14,308 nucleotides of DNA from S012-109 sp964425105. GTDB taxonomy: Bacteria; Pseudomonadota; Gammaproteobacteria; SZUA-140. The notes under the pieces were generated by a model. It ran no database searches, was not told the origin of the DNA, and saw nothing but the letters and a program-made list of their open reading frames with translations. The position numbers were made by a program, and so were the translations under genes. Shown in pieces: positions 1 through 6,793 of this stretch. Location of the stretch: the NCBI GenBank assembly GCA_964425105.1, contig CAYRLE010000069.1, forward strand, positions 1-14,308, given 5' to 3'. The first letter of the stretch is position 1; every line of letters starts with the position of its first letter.

Positions 1-1346
1 TTGCCAATACAAAAACTGGCGAAGATCTGCCCCAACAAGTCGTCGGCGCTGAACTCTCCGGTGATCTCTCCCAGGGCCTGCTGGGCCTGGCGCAGGTCTT
101 CTGCCAGCAGTTCGCCGGCCTGGTGGGATGACAACTGGCGCTGACCGCTGGCGAGGCACTCGCCGGCGCGGCGCAGGGCATCCAGGTGACGGCGGCGCGC
201 CATGAAGCTGCCCTCGGTGTGCTGTTGATAACCCATGGTCTCCTTGAGGTGCCGGCACAGCAGTTCGATGCCGGCGCCGGTCTTGGCGGAAAGCCGCACG
301 GCGAGGCCCTGGGGAGTCTGTTCCAGGCCTGGTTCGCGACCAGTGAGATCGATCTTGTTTTGGATCAGGGTGAGCTTGGCGGCCGGGATTTCCTTCTCCA
401 TCATCGCCAGGGTCTCACCGGTCAGGCCTTGTTCATCGTCCACCACCAGCAGTACACGGTCGGCACGGCTGATCTCGGTGCGGGCACGCTGGATGCCGAG
501 ACGCTCCACAGGATCTTCGCTGTCGCGCAGACCTGCGGTATCGCTGATGTGCAGGGGGAGGCCGTCGATGTTGATGGTTTCCCGCAGCACATCCCTGGTG
601 GTGCCCGGAATCTCGGTGACGATGGCCGCCTCGCGGCGCGCCAGGCGGTTGAGGAGGCTGGACTTGCCGGCATTGGGGAGTCCGGCGATGACCACCTGCA
701 TGCCTTCCCGCAGCAGACAACCCTGATGGGCCTCGGCCAACACCGCCGTCAGTTGCGCCGCCAGGCTTTCCAGGCGCTGCGCCACCGCACCTTCGGAAAG
801 AAAATCGACCTCCTCCTCGGGAAAGTCGATGGCCCCCTCCACGTAGACGCGCAACTCGGTGATAGCGGCCACCAGGGCGCGGATGCGCCGCGAGAAGTCC
901 CCTTCCAGGGAACGCAGGGCGCAGCGCGCCGCCTGCTGCGAGGCGCTGTCGATGAGGTCGGCGATGGCCTCCGCCTGGACCAGGTCCAGCTTGCCATTGA
1001 GGAAAGCCCGTTCGGAGAACTCGCCCGGACGCGCCAGGCGCGCCCCCAGTTCCAGCACCCGCCGCTGCAGCATGTCCAACACCACTGGCCCGCCATGACC
1101 CTGCAGTTCCAGCACATCCTCCCCGGTGAAGGAGCGCGGCGCGGGAAAATACAGGGCGATGCCGTGGTCCAGCACCGTGCCGTCGCTGTCGCGGAAGGGC
1201 AGATAGGCGGCGTGGCGCGGCGCCGGACAGTGGCCCAGCAGGGCCTCGGCGATGGCTGCGGCGGCGGGTCCTGAGACCCGCACGATGCCCACGCCGCCGC
1301 GTCCCGGCGGGGTGGCAATGGCGCTGATGGTGTCGCTGGCTCTCAT
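1..1346 (-). CDS. mnmE: tRNA uridine-5-carboxymethylaminomethyl(34) synthesis GTPase MnmE (3' end cut by the window edge)
   Basis: MnmE works with MnmG to modify the wobble uridine (U34) of certain tRNAs, using a formyl-tetrahydrofolate-binding N-terminal domain and a GTPase domain inserted in a helical domain. I translated the minus strand from the ATG at 1344-1346 and found the frame open for 448 codons to the left edge. The N-terminus MRASDTISAIATPPGRGG is typical. The G1 loop GLPNAGKS is at residues 222-229, DTAG at 269-272, NKID at 330-333, followed by a G5 SAK. The C-terminus reads ASFCIG at codons 443-448, and the two remaining bases fit the terminal Lys of the conserved CIGK tail, with the catalytically important Cys at 446. 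Only about four bases (end of the Lys codon and the stop) are missing, so the full length is about 449 residues, against 454 in E. coli. It lies 32 bases after yidC, in the usual operon order. GAGG in the last heptamer of the preceding repeat is the likely ribosome binding site. Confidence 0.97.
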   Translation of the reverse strand, partial: MRASDTISAIATPPGRGGVGIVRVSGPAAAAIAEALLGHCPAPRHAAYLPFRDSDGTVLDHGIALYFPAPRSFTGEDVLELQGHGGPVVLDMLQRRVLELGARLARPGEFSERAFLNGKLDLVQAEAIADLIDSASQQAARCALRSLEGDFSRRIRALVAAITELRVYVEGAIDFPEEEVDFLSEGAVAQRLESLAAQLTAVLAEAHQGCLLREGMQVVIAGLPNAGKSSLLNRLARREAAIVTEIPGTTRDVLRETINIDGLPLHISDTAGLRDSEDPVERLGIQRARTEISRADRVLLVVDDEQGLTGETLAMMEKEIPAAKLTLIQNKIDLTGREPGLEQTPQGLAVRLSAKTGAGIELLCRHLKETMGYQQHTEGSFMARRRHLDALRRAGECLASGQRQLSSHQAGELLAEDLRQAQQALGEITGEFSADDLLGQIFASFCIG

Positions 1347-1350
1347 CACA

Positions 1351-1378
1351 CCTCACGCCTTACCCCTTACTCCTCACC
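1351..1378. repeat. Four tandem degenerate heptamers (CCTYACN) filling the yidC-mnmE gap
   Basis: On the plus strand the units are CCTCACG (1351-1357), CCTTACC (1358-1364), CCTTACT (1365-1371) and CCTCACC (1372-1378). On the coding (minus) strand they read NGTRAGG. They begin right after the yidC stop codon and end four bases before the mnmE start, so they occupy 28 of the 32 intergenic bases. The GAGG of the last unit is placed to serve as the Shine-Dalgarno sequence of mnmE, though its spacing of four bases is short. The periodicity is visible directly; any function is inference. Confidence 0.7.
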
Positions 1379-3046
1379 TCAGCTTTTCGCGGCGGCCCTT
1401 TCGATGCGGCGCGTGATATACCACTGCTGGAGGATGGACAGCGTGCTGTTGGACACCCAGTAGAGCACCAGCCCCGAGGGGAAGAAGGCGAAGAACAGGG
1501 TGAAGATGAAGGGCAGCGCCATCAGTACCTTGGCCTGGATGGGGTCCGGCGGCGGCGGATTCAGTTTCTGCTGGATGAACATGGTGGTGCCCATCAGCAG
1601 GGGCAGGATGTAATAGGGGTCCTTGGTGGACAGGTCCTTGATCCAGAAAATGAATTCCGCCTGACGCAGTTCCACGCTCTCCAACAGCACCCAGTAGAGG
1701 GCGATAAAGACAGGGATCTGCACCAGCATGGGCAGGCAGCCACCCAGGGGATTGATCTTTTCCGTCTTGTAGAGCTCCATCATGGCCTGGCTCATGCGCT
1801 GGCGGTCATCGCCATAGCGTTCACGCAGCGCCGCGATCTTGGGTTGCAGGCGGCGCATATTGGCCATGGAGCGGTAGCTGGTCTCGGAAAGCTTGTAGAA
1901 CATCAGCTTGATGAGCAGGGTCAGCACCACGATGGACCAGCCCCAGTTGCCGATCACGCCATGGATGTAACCCATGAGCCAGAAAATGGGCTTGGCGATG
2001 ACGGTCAGAATGCCGTAGTCCACCGTCAGGTCCAGGCCCTCGGCCACTTCCTTGAGGCGTTTCTGTTCCTTGGGGCCGACGTAGATGCGGCTGCTGAAGA
2101 CGGTGCTGGCACCAGGCTGGACTTCGCGCGAGGGGGAAACCAGTCCCAGCACGAAGGGGCGGCCCTCTGGAGCCTTGCTGTAATAGTGGTTGATCTCTTC
2201 CTGATCGGGGATCCAGGCGCCCACGAAATAGTGCTGGATCATGGCCGCCCAGCCACCCTTGATGTCGCGGCTCAGATCGGCCTTGCGCATGTCGTCGAAT
2301 TTGATCTTCTCGTATTTTTCCTCGGGGCTGTAGATGACGCCACCGGTATAGGTATAGATAAAGGCAGGCTTCTCGTCGGAGGTGGGTTCGGTGCGCTGGA
2401 ACTGACGGTACTGGTTCCCCTGCCAAGGCCGGGCGGTGTTGTTTTCCACCTTGTGTTCCACCTCCACCACATAGCTGTCGCGGTGGAAGACATAGGTCTT
2501 GGTGACGGTGACGCCGTCGCCGGACTCCCACACCAGCGGCACACGCAGTTCATCGCGCCCTTCCTGGAGGCGGTATTCCTGTTGCAGGGCGCGGTATTCG
2601 CTGTGGTGGTCGGGGGCGCCCTGCTGGGAGAGCAGGCCGCTCTGGGCGATGAATATCCGCTGCCCGCTGTCATCCATGAGACGGAAGGGAACATCCGGTT
2701 GCTGGATGGAGACGGGGTAGGCGAGGAGATCCGCCTCACGCAGGTCACCGCCCTTGGTGTCGATCTTCACATCGAGCACGTCGGTGATCACCCGGATACG
2801 CTGCCCTTTCTCCAGGACTCCCTGCTGCTCCGACTGCAGAGCCGCTGCCGGGACAGGAGTGCTGGCGTTGCTGCTGCCGGCCTGCGCCTCGCCGGCAGGC
2901 GTCTGCGGGACATCCGCCTCCACGGCTGGGGCACTGCTTTCTGCCACCGGCGGCTGCACTTCGCCATAGTCCTTCTGCCAGGCCTGCCATAGCAGCAGCA
3001 GGATGAATGACAGAGCAAAAAACAGTATGACCCGCTGGTTATCCAT
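1379..3046 (-). CDS. yidC: Membrane protein insertase YidC (Oxa1 family)
   Basis: YidC inserts and folds inner-membrane proteins, alone or with SecYEG. The 555-residue product (E. coli 548) has the Gram-negative layout. There is an N-terminal membrane anchor at about residues 5-22 (VILFFALSFILLLLWQAW), a Pro/Ala/Ser/Glu-rich linker to about 80, and a large periplasmic beta-domain to about 340. The conserved five-helix core follows, with the motifs MANMRRLQPKI, NPLGGCLPML, DPYYILP and FFPSGLVLYW. By alignment with remembered E. coli sequence, Lys380 in LLIKLMFY sits where E. coli has the groove residue Arg366, so the positive charge is kept. The gene starts at an ATG 21 bases after yidD and has only a weak purine-rich ribosome binding site (AAAGAAAAG), so coupling to yidD is plausible. 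It continues into mnmE as part of the rpmH-rnpA-yidD-yidC-mnmE cluster. Confidence 0.98.
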   Translation of the reverse strand: MDNQRVILFFALSFILLLLWQAWQKDYGEVQPPVAESSAPAVEADVPQTPAGEAQAGSSNASTPVPAAALQSEQQGVLEKGQRIRVITDVLDVKIDTKGGDLREADLLAYPVSIQQPDVPFRLMDDSGQRIFIAQSGLLSQQGAPDHHSEYRALQQEYRLQEGRDELRVPLVWESGDGVTVTKTYVFHRDSYVVEVEHKVENNTARPWQGNQYRQFQRTEPTSDEKPAFIYTYTGGVIYSPEEKYEKIKFDDMRKADLSRDIKGGWAAMIQHYFVGAWIPDQEEINHYYSKAPEGRPFVLGLVSPSREVQPGASTVFSSRIYVGPKEQKRLKEVAEGLDLTVDYGILTVIAKPIFWLMGYIHGVIGNWGWSIVVLTLLIKLMFYKLSETSYRSMANMRRLQPKIAALRERYGDDRQRMSQAMMELYKTEKINPLGGCLPMLVQIPVFIALYWVLLESVELRQAEFIFWIKDLSTKDPYYILPLLMGTTMFIQQKLNPPPPDPIQAKVLMALPFIFTLFFAFFPSGLVLYWVSNSTLSILQQWYITRRIERAAAKS

Positions 3047-3067
3047 GATGCACTTTTCTTTGTTTGT

Positions 3068-3295
3068 CTATTGTTGTCGTATTTTGTCAGGTACAGGATC
3101 GACGCCGCCGGGATGCCAGGGATGGCAGCGGCCAATGCGCTTCAGGGCCAGCCAGCCACCGCGCAGCACGCCATGGGCGGCAATGGCCGTTTCCGCATAG
3201 TGGGAGCAACTGGGATGGAAACGGCAACGGCTGCCCAGCAGGGGGCTGAGCACATAGCGATAAGCCTTGATGCACAGGATCAGGAGACGGCGCAT
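3068..3295 (-). CDS. yidD: Membrane protein insertion efficiency factor YidD
   Basis: YidD is a small amphipathic inner-membrane-associated protein that helps YidC-dependent insertion. The 75-residue product (E. coli 85) carries the family hallmarks: an N-terminal hydrophobic/amphipathic stretch RRLLILCIKAYRYVLSP, then the Cys/His signature SRCRFHPSCSHYAE (about residues 22-35) and the C-terminal CHPWHPGGVDPVP. The ATG at 3293-3295 lies inside the last codons of rnpA, giving a 16-base overlap, so the two genes are probably translationally coupled. The upstream Shine-Dalgarno is poor (AAAGAG). The position between rnpA and yidC is the standard one across bacteria. Confidence 0.96.
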   Translation of the reverse strand: MRRLLILCIKAYRYVLSPLLGSRCRFHPSCSHYAETAIAAHGVLRGGWLALKRIGRCHPWHPGGVDPVPDKIRQQ

Positions 3296-3642
3296 CGTTC
3301 GATCTCTTTGAATAATCTGTCCACTATGGCATGCAGTTCCTGTTTGTTCTTCCTTGCCAGGGCCGGGCGGCTGATGAACACTATGTCATAGCTAGCCAGG
3401 CGTTCGCGGCGACAGCGGAATTCTTCCCGGACGATGCGCTTCACGCGGTTGCGCCGTACGGCGCTGCGGACATGTTTACGGGCGATGGCCATTCCCAGGC
3501 GCGGGTGGCCCAGCCGGTTCGCCCTGAGCAATACCGTGAAGCATTCGCTGGAAAGACGGCGCGCACGCCGGGAGACATAGCGGAAATCTTCCGGCCGGGT
3601 CAGTCGGTATTGGCGGCTGAACCCCTGCCTGGCTGCATCCAA
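3280..3642 (-). CDS. rnpA: Ribonuclease P protein component RnpA
   Basis: RnpA is the protein subunit of RNase P, which removes 5' leaders from precursor tRNAs together with the rnpB RNA (not in this window). The 120-residue basic protein has FSRQYRLTRPEDF near the N-terminus, GHPRLGMAIARKHVRSA, and the diagnostic RNR box RRNRVKRIVREEFR (about residues 63-76). The start used is TTG at 3640-3642, 14 bases after the rpmH stop. An ATG four bases further in is out of frame. The frame is also open upstream and no clear Shine-Dalgarno sequence is visible, so the exact start is less certain than the gene. The 3' end overlaps yidD. Its place next to rpmH is nearly universal. Confidence 0.95.
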   Translation of the reverse strand: MDAARQGFSRQYRLTRPEDFRYVSRRARRLSSECFTVLLRANRLGHPRLGMAIARKHVRSAVRRNRVKRIVREEFRCRRERLASYDIVFISRPALARKNKQELHAIVDRLFKEIERCAVS

Positions 3643-3656
3643 TGCGGCAACGGCTG

Positions 3657-3791
3657 TCAGGCGCTCAGGCGGACTCTTCCCTTGGCGCGGCGGCGCTTGA
3701 TCACCATGCGGCCGGCGGCCGTACGCATGCGGGCCCGGAAGCCGTGGGTGCGCTTGCGTTTGATGTTGCTAGGCTGATATGTTCTTTTCAT
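3657..3791 (-). CDS. rpmH: 50S ribosomal protein L34
   Basis: L34 is a small, very basic protein of the large ribosomal subunit. The 44-codon frame begins MKRTYQPSNIKRKRTHGFRA and ends KRRRAKGRVRLSA, matching the whole length of bacterial L34 with no gap. The ATG is at 3789-3791, preceded by AGGAAG (complement of 3796-3801) as ribosome binding site. It is the first gene of the leftward cluster, with rnpA 14 bases downstream. The only strong promoter seen for this cluster is about 85 bases upstream. Confidence 0.98.
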   Translation of the reverse strand: MKRTYQPSNIKRKRTHGFRARMRTAAGRMVIKRRRAKGRVRLSA

Positions 3792-3876
3792 GCTACTTCC
3801 TGTTCATTGAACCTTGAGCGGGGATCGCTCGGCACCATTGCACCGCCAAAACAATACCCCGAAAACAAAGGGCTCT

Positions 3877-3906
3877 AAAATACCGACTTTGCCCGGTCCC
3901 TGTCAA
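3877..3906 (-). promoter_or_regulatory. Sigma-70-type promoter of the rpmH-rnpA cluster
   Basis: On the minus strand a perfect TTGACA -35 hexamer (complement of 3901-3906) is followed after 18 bases by TATTTT (complement of 3877-3882, four of six matches to TATAAT). Transcription would start near 3870 and give an rpmH leader of about 80 bases. Both hexamers are read directly; activity is inferred. Confidence 0.6.
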
Positions 3907-3963
3907 TCACTATCTGGGGTCATCGCCTCTTGTCCGGAGGTATGGATTAGCCCGTCAAAGGGG

Positions 3964-4010
3964 TATACACTTGCCTGTCTCGCCGCTGGGGATCACTATA
4001 CACTGAGGAG
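3964..4010 (+). promoter_or_regulatory. dnaA upstream control region: paired TATACACT motifs and ribosome binding site
   Basis: TATACACT occurs twice, at 3964-3971 and 3997-4004, 33 bases apart. Each could be a -10-like element or, with its preceding base, a degenerate DnaA box (seven of nine matches to TTATNCACA). No convincing -35 hexamer is correctly spaced from either. GAGGAG at 4005-4010 lies 11 bases before the GTG start of dnaA and is the likely ribosome binding site. DnaA autoregulation here is possible but not shown. Confidence 0.35.
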
Positions 4011-4021
4011 GACGCCTGTTC

Positions 4022-5392
4022 GTGGAAAGTACGCTTTGGAAAAAGTGTCTTGACCATCTGGAAAACGAGCTTACCGCCCAGCAGTTCAACACCTGGATCC
4101 GTCCCCTCCATGCCATCGAAGACCATGGCAGCCTGCGTCTCCTGGCACCCAACCGCTTCGTCATGGATTGGGTCAATGAGCGCTTCTTTCAGCATATCTC
4201 TGACATCACCACCAAATACCAGGACAAGGACGATTTCCGGGTCTGCCTGGAGATTGGCAGCAACAGCTATGAGGCCCCCCGCGAAGCGGAGCCTGCACGC
4301 CCCCAGGCTGCGCCGGTCAACCGCTTCGACACCAGTTTCTCACGCCGCGGGGACCGCGCCGATGTGGAACACATCCGCAATCTGCGCCCCGACTTCACTT
4401 TTGAGACCTTCGTGGAGGGCAAGTCCAACCAACTGGCCAAGGCAGCCTCCATCCAGGTGGGGGAAAACCCCGGCGTCGCCTACAACCCACTGTTCATCTA
4501 TGGCGGGGTGGGACTGGGCAAGACCCACCTCATGCAAGCCATCGGCAATCTGATCATCCAGCGCGACCCCAAGGCCCGCGTGGTCTACGTCCATTCCGAG
4601 CGCTTCGTGGGCGACATGGTCAGGGCCTTCCAGCACAACGCCATCAACGAATTCAAACGCTATTACCGTTCGGTGGATTCCCTGCTGATCGATGACATCC
4701 AATTCTTTGCCAACAAGGAACGCTCTCAGGAAGAGTTCTTCCATACCTTCAACACCCTGCTGGAAGGGCAGAGTCAGGTGATCATGACCTGCGACCGTTA
4801 TCCCAAGGAAGTGGGGGGCCTCGAGGAGCGCCTCAAGTCACGCTTCGGCTGGGGCCTGACGGTGTCCATCGATCCCCCCGAACTGGAGACCAGGGTGGCC
4901 ATCCTCATGAGCAAGGCAGTGCAGTCCCAGGTGGATCTGCCGGATGACGTGGCCTTCTTCATTGCCCAGCGCATCCGCTCCAACATCCGCGAACTGGAAG
5001 GGACCCTGCGCCGGGTGGTGGCCAACGCCCGCTTTACGGGGCGGCCTATCACCCTGGATCTGGCCAAGGATGCCCTCAAGGATCTCATCGCGCTGCAGGA
5101 CAAGCTGGTGAATATCGACAATATCCAGAAGACGGTGGCCGATTATTGCAAGATCCGCATCTCCGACCTCAAATCCAAACGCCGCTCGCGTTCTGTGGCG
5201 CGGCCGCGCCAGCTGGCCATGGCTCTGGCCAAGGAATTGACCAATCACAGCCTGCCGGAGATCGGCGAAGCCTTCGGCGGCCGCGATCACACCACCGTGC
5301 TTCATGCATGCAGGAAAATCAAGGAGTTAAGAGAAACCGACAATCGCATCAATGAGGACTATGCAAACCTGTTGAGAATGCTGACCACATGA
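4022..5392 (+). CDS. dnaA: Chromosomal replication initiator protein DnaA
   Basis: DnaA binds DnaA boxes at oriC, oligomerises with ATP, melts the origin and loads the DnaB helicase. The 456-residue product (E. coli 467) shows all four domains. The N-terminal interaction domain is at about 1-85 (LWKKCLDHLENELTAQQFNTWI), and a short variable linker at about 86-115. In the AAA+ domain, Walker A GGVGLGKT is at 161-168, Walker B LLIDDI at 221-226, and the box VII stretch RLKSRFGWG at about 270-278 carries the arginine-finger region. The C-terminal DNA-binding domain has the signature GGRDHTTVLHACRKI from 419. It uses a GTG start (4022-4024), as in E. coli, preceded by GAGGAG. It is divergent from rpmH and is followed by a spacer of DnaA boxes and then dnaN. 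Confidence 0.99.
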   Translation: MESTLWKKCLDHLENELTAQQFNTWIRPLHAIEDHGSLRLLAPNRFVMDWVNERFFQHISDITTKYQDKDDFRVCLEIGSNSYEAPREAEPARPQAAPVNRFDTSFSRRGDRADVEHIRNLRPDFTFETFVEGKSNQLAKAASIQVGENPGVAYNPLFIYGGVGLGKTHLMQAIGNLIIQRDPKARVVYVHSERFVGDMVRAFQHNAINEFKRYYRSVDSLLIDDIQFFANKERSQEEFFHTFNTLLEGQSQVIMTCDRYPKEVGGLEERLKSRFGWGLTVSIDPPELETRVAILMSKAVQSQVDLPDDVAFFIAQRIRSNIRELEGTLRRVVANARFTGRPITLDLAKDALKDLIALQDKLVNIDNIQKTVADYCKIRISDLKSKRRSRSVARPRQLAMALAKELTNHSLPEIGEAFGGRDHTTVLHACRKIKELRETDNRINEDYANLLRMLTT

Positions 5393-5403
5393 TGTTGATT
5401 ACC

Positions 5404-5447
5404 TGTGGATAAGATTGCCCTGTGGATAACTCGCCTTTTTATCCACA
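5404..5447. promoter_or_regulatory. Cluster of three perfect DnaA boxes
   Basis: TGTGGATAA occurs at 5404-5412 and 5421-5429 (boxes on the minus strand) and TTATCCACA at 5439-5447 (plus strand). All three equal the high-affinity consensus TTATCCACA. Box starts are 17 and 18 bases apart, close to 1.7 helical turns. Weaker candidates follow on the plus strand: TTATCAACA at 5482-5490 (one mismatch) and TTATCCAAG at 5538-5546 (two mismatches). Confidence 0.85.
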
Positions 5448-5497
5448 GGCAGTCAACTGCCGGCGCACAGGCTGCGGTCATTTATCAACAAGCCACT

Positions 5498-5509
5498 TTG
5501 CTGTATAAC
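5498..5509 (+). promoter_or_regulatory. Possible -10 element upstream of dnaN
   Basis: TATAAC at 5504-5509 matches five of six bases of TATAAT, within the dnaA-dnaN spacer and about 85 bases before the dnaN start. No good -35 hexamer lies 16-18 bases upstream, so this is weak. dnaN may also be read from the dnaA transcript. Confidence 0.25.
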
Positions 5510-5560
5510 TCAATGATATCCATCATGAAACGAACTGTTATCCAAGCAGGACCAGGCCCT

Positions 5561-5610
5561 ATTTAATAATTGTTTTAAAGATTCTAAATATCATGAAATT
5601 TATTATAGAC
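5561..5610. other. AT-rich candidate DNA-unwinding element
   Basis: Only 7 of the 50 bases are G or C, and 5561-5570 has none. The stretch lies directly beside the DnaA boxes and overlaps the dnaN start codon region. It follows a GC-rich patch (5547-5560) and an imperfect DnaA box (5538-5546), the box / GC patch / AT-rich order described for bacterial basal unwinding elements. Function is inferred. Confidence 0.5.
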
Positions 5611-6693
5611 CGTGAAACGCTGATGAAACCCTTGCAGATGGTCAACGGCGTGGTGGAACGTCGCCAGACCCTGCCCATCCTTGCCAATGTGCTGCTGTCA
5701 GTGAAGGGCGACAAGCTGTCCCTCACCGCTACCGACCTGGAGGTTCAGATGAACACCCATACCGGGGTGAAAGAGGGAGAGGAGGGGGATATCACCCTCC
5801 CTGCCAGAAAGCTCCTCGACATCTGCCGCGCCCTGCCTGACGAGGCGGAGGTCCGAATATCCACCAAAGACGACAAGGCGATGATTCGTTCCGGCCGGAG
5901 CCGCTTCACGCTGACTACCTTGCCGGCAGGAGAATTCCCCAGTATCGAGACCAGCGAGGGCAATCTATCCTTCAGCCTGCCTCAGGCCCTGCTGAAACGG
6001 GCCATCGAACGTACATACTTCGCCATGGCACAGCAGGACGTGCGTTATTATCTCAACGGTCTGCTCCTGGAACTGGCGGACAAGTTGGTCCGCCTGGTGG
6101 CTACCGATGGCCACAGGCTTGCTTTGTGTGAGGTGGAATATCCTGATAAATTCAATGATAATCAACAAGTTATAATTCCAAGGAAAGGTATCCTGGAACT
6201 GGTGCGACTGCTGGCTGAAGAGGATACGGAGGCGCGCGTTACCTTGGGTGGCAATTTCATCCAGATCAGCACCCCGGAGATGAGCTTTACCTCCAAGCTC
6301 ATCGACGGCCGCTTCCCCGACTATCAGAACGTCGTACCCGTCAGTACCGACAAGACCGTGACATGTGATCGCGACCCCCTGCGTCAGGCACTCAACCGCG
6401 TCTCTATTTTGTCCAATGAAAAATATCGCGGTGTGCGTATGGAGTTTTCCCAAGGGCTGCTGCGGGTGTTTGCCCACAATCCCGAACAGGAAGAGGCTGA
6501 GGAGGAAGTGGCCGTGGACTACAACGGCAATTCCCTGGAAATCGGTTTCAACGTCAATTATCTCCTGGACGCGCTGGCGGCCTGCGGCACGGAACAGGTA
6601 CAGCTGTTGCTGTCCGATCCCAACAGTTGCTGTTTGATCCAGGGTGCGGGCGACAAGCAGTGCAAATATGTCGTCATGCCCATGCGCCTGTAA
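5593..6693 (+). CDS. dnaN: DNA polymerase III sliding clamp, beta subunit
   Basis: The beta clamp forms a ring dimer on DNA that holds polymerase III and binds many repair proteins through its hydrophobic cleft. The 366-residue product has exactly the E. coli length. It begins MKFIIDRETLMKPLQMVNGVVERRQ, has three clamp-fold repeats with landmarks TLPILANVLL, LVATDGHRLALCE (about residues 171-183), LIDGRFPDYQNVVP (about 234-247) and RGVRMEF, and ends in the conserved MPMRL. The ATG is at 5593-5595. There is no good Shine-Dalgarno sequence (only AAAG at 5577-5580) and the start lies in the AT-rich end of the origin spacer, so initiation may depend on an unstructured leader. It is followed after 100 bases by recF. 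Confidence 0.99.
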   Translation: MKFIIDRETLMKPLQMVNGVVERRQTLPILANVLLSVKGDKLSLTATDLEVQMNTHTGVKEGEEGDITLPARKLLDICRALPDEAEVRISTKDDKAMIRSGRSRFTLTTLPAGEFPSIETSEGNLSFSLPQALLKRAIERTYFAMAQQDVRYYLNGLLLELADKLVRLVATDGHRLALCEVEYPDKFNDNQQVIIPRKGILELVRLLAEEDTEARVTLGGNFIQISTPEMSFTSKLIDGRFPDYQNVVPVSTDKTVTCDRDPLRQALNRVSILSNEKYRGVRMEFSQGLLRVFAHNPEQEEAEEEVAVDYNGNSLEIGFNVNYLLDALAACGTEQVQLLLSDPNSCCLIQGAGDKQCKYVVMPMRL

Positions 6694-6793
6694 TTTTTCT
6701 TTTGCTTGCAGCGTCTGTCTCAAGAATGGGGCAGGGCGTACAGCGCTGCAATCGCTTCCTTGAGCCACACCTGGCTGGATTCCGGGAATCACC

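Larger units (their letters stand above)
5393..5610. other. Candidate replication origin (oriC) in the dnaA-dnaN spacer
   Basis: This 200-base spacer plus the first bases of dnaN holds three perfect DnaA boxes, further imperfect boxes and a strongly AT-rich right end, in a window that otherwise looks GC-rich. In the rpmH-dnaA spacer, the other common place for a gammaproteobacterial origin, I found no perfect box. No GATC occurs from 5393 to 5592, so Dam/SeqA control of the E. coli kind is unlikely. The box matches are seen directly; origin function is inferred from position and composition. Confidence 0.7.

Noticed and set aside
186..1274. Long plus-strand open frame opposite mnmE
   Set aside because: It is antisense to a complete, well-conserved mnmE frame, has no recognisable motif and reflects GC-rich codon usage.
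1351..1378. Heptamer array as a CRISPR
   Set aside because: Units are seven bases, contiguous and without spacers.
1844..2992. Long plus-strand open frame opposite yidC
   Set aside because: Antisense shadow of yidC; no domain signature, no ribosome binding site.
3792..4021. rpmH-dnaA spacer as the origin
   Set aside because: No perfect DnaA box and no long AT-rich stretch found there, unlike the dnaA-dnaN spacer.
6694..6793. dnaN-recF spacer as a promoter or hairpin region
   Set aside because: Only a T-rich stretch after dnaN and a six-base inverted repeat with a 34-base loop; nothing strong enough to call.
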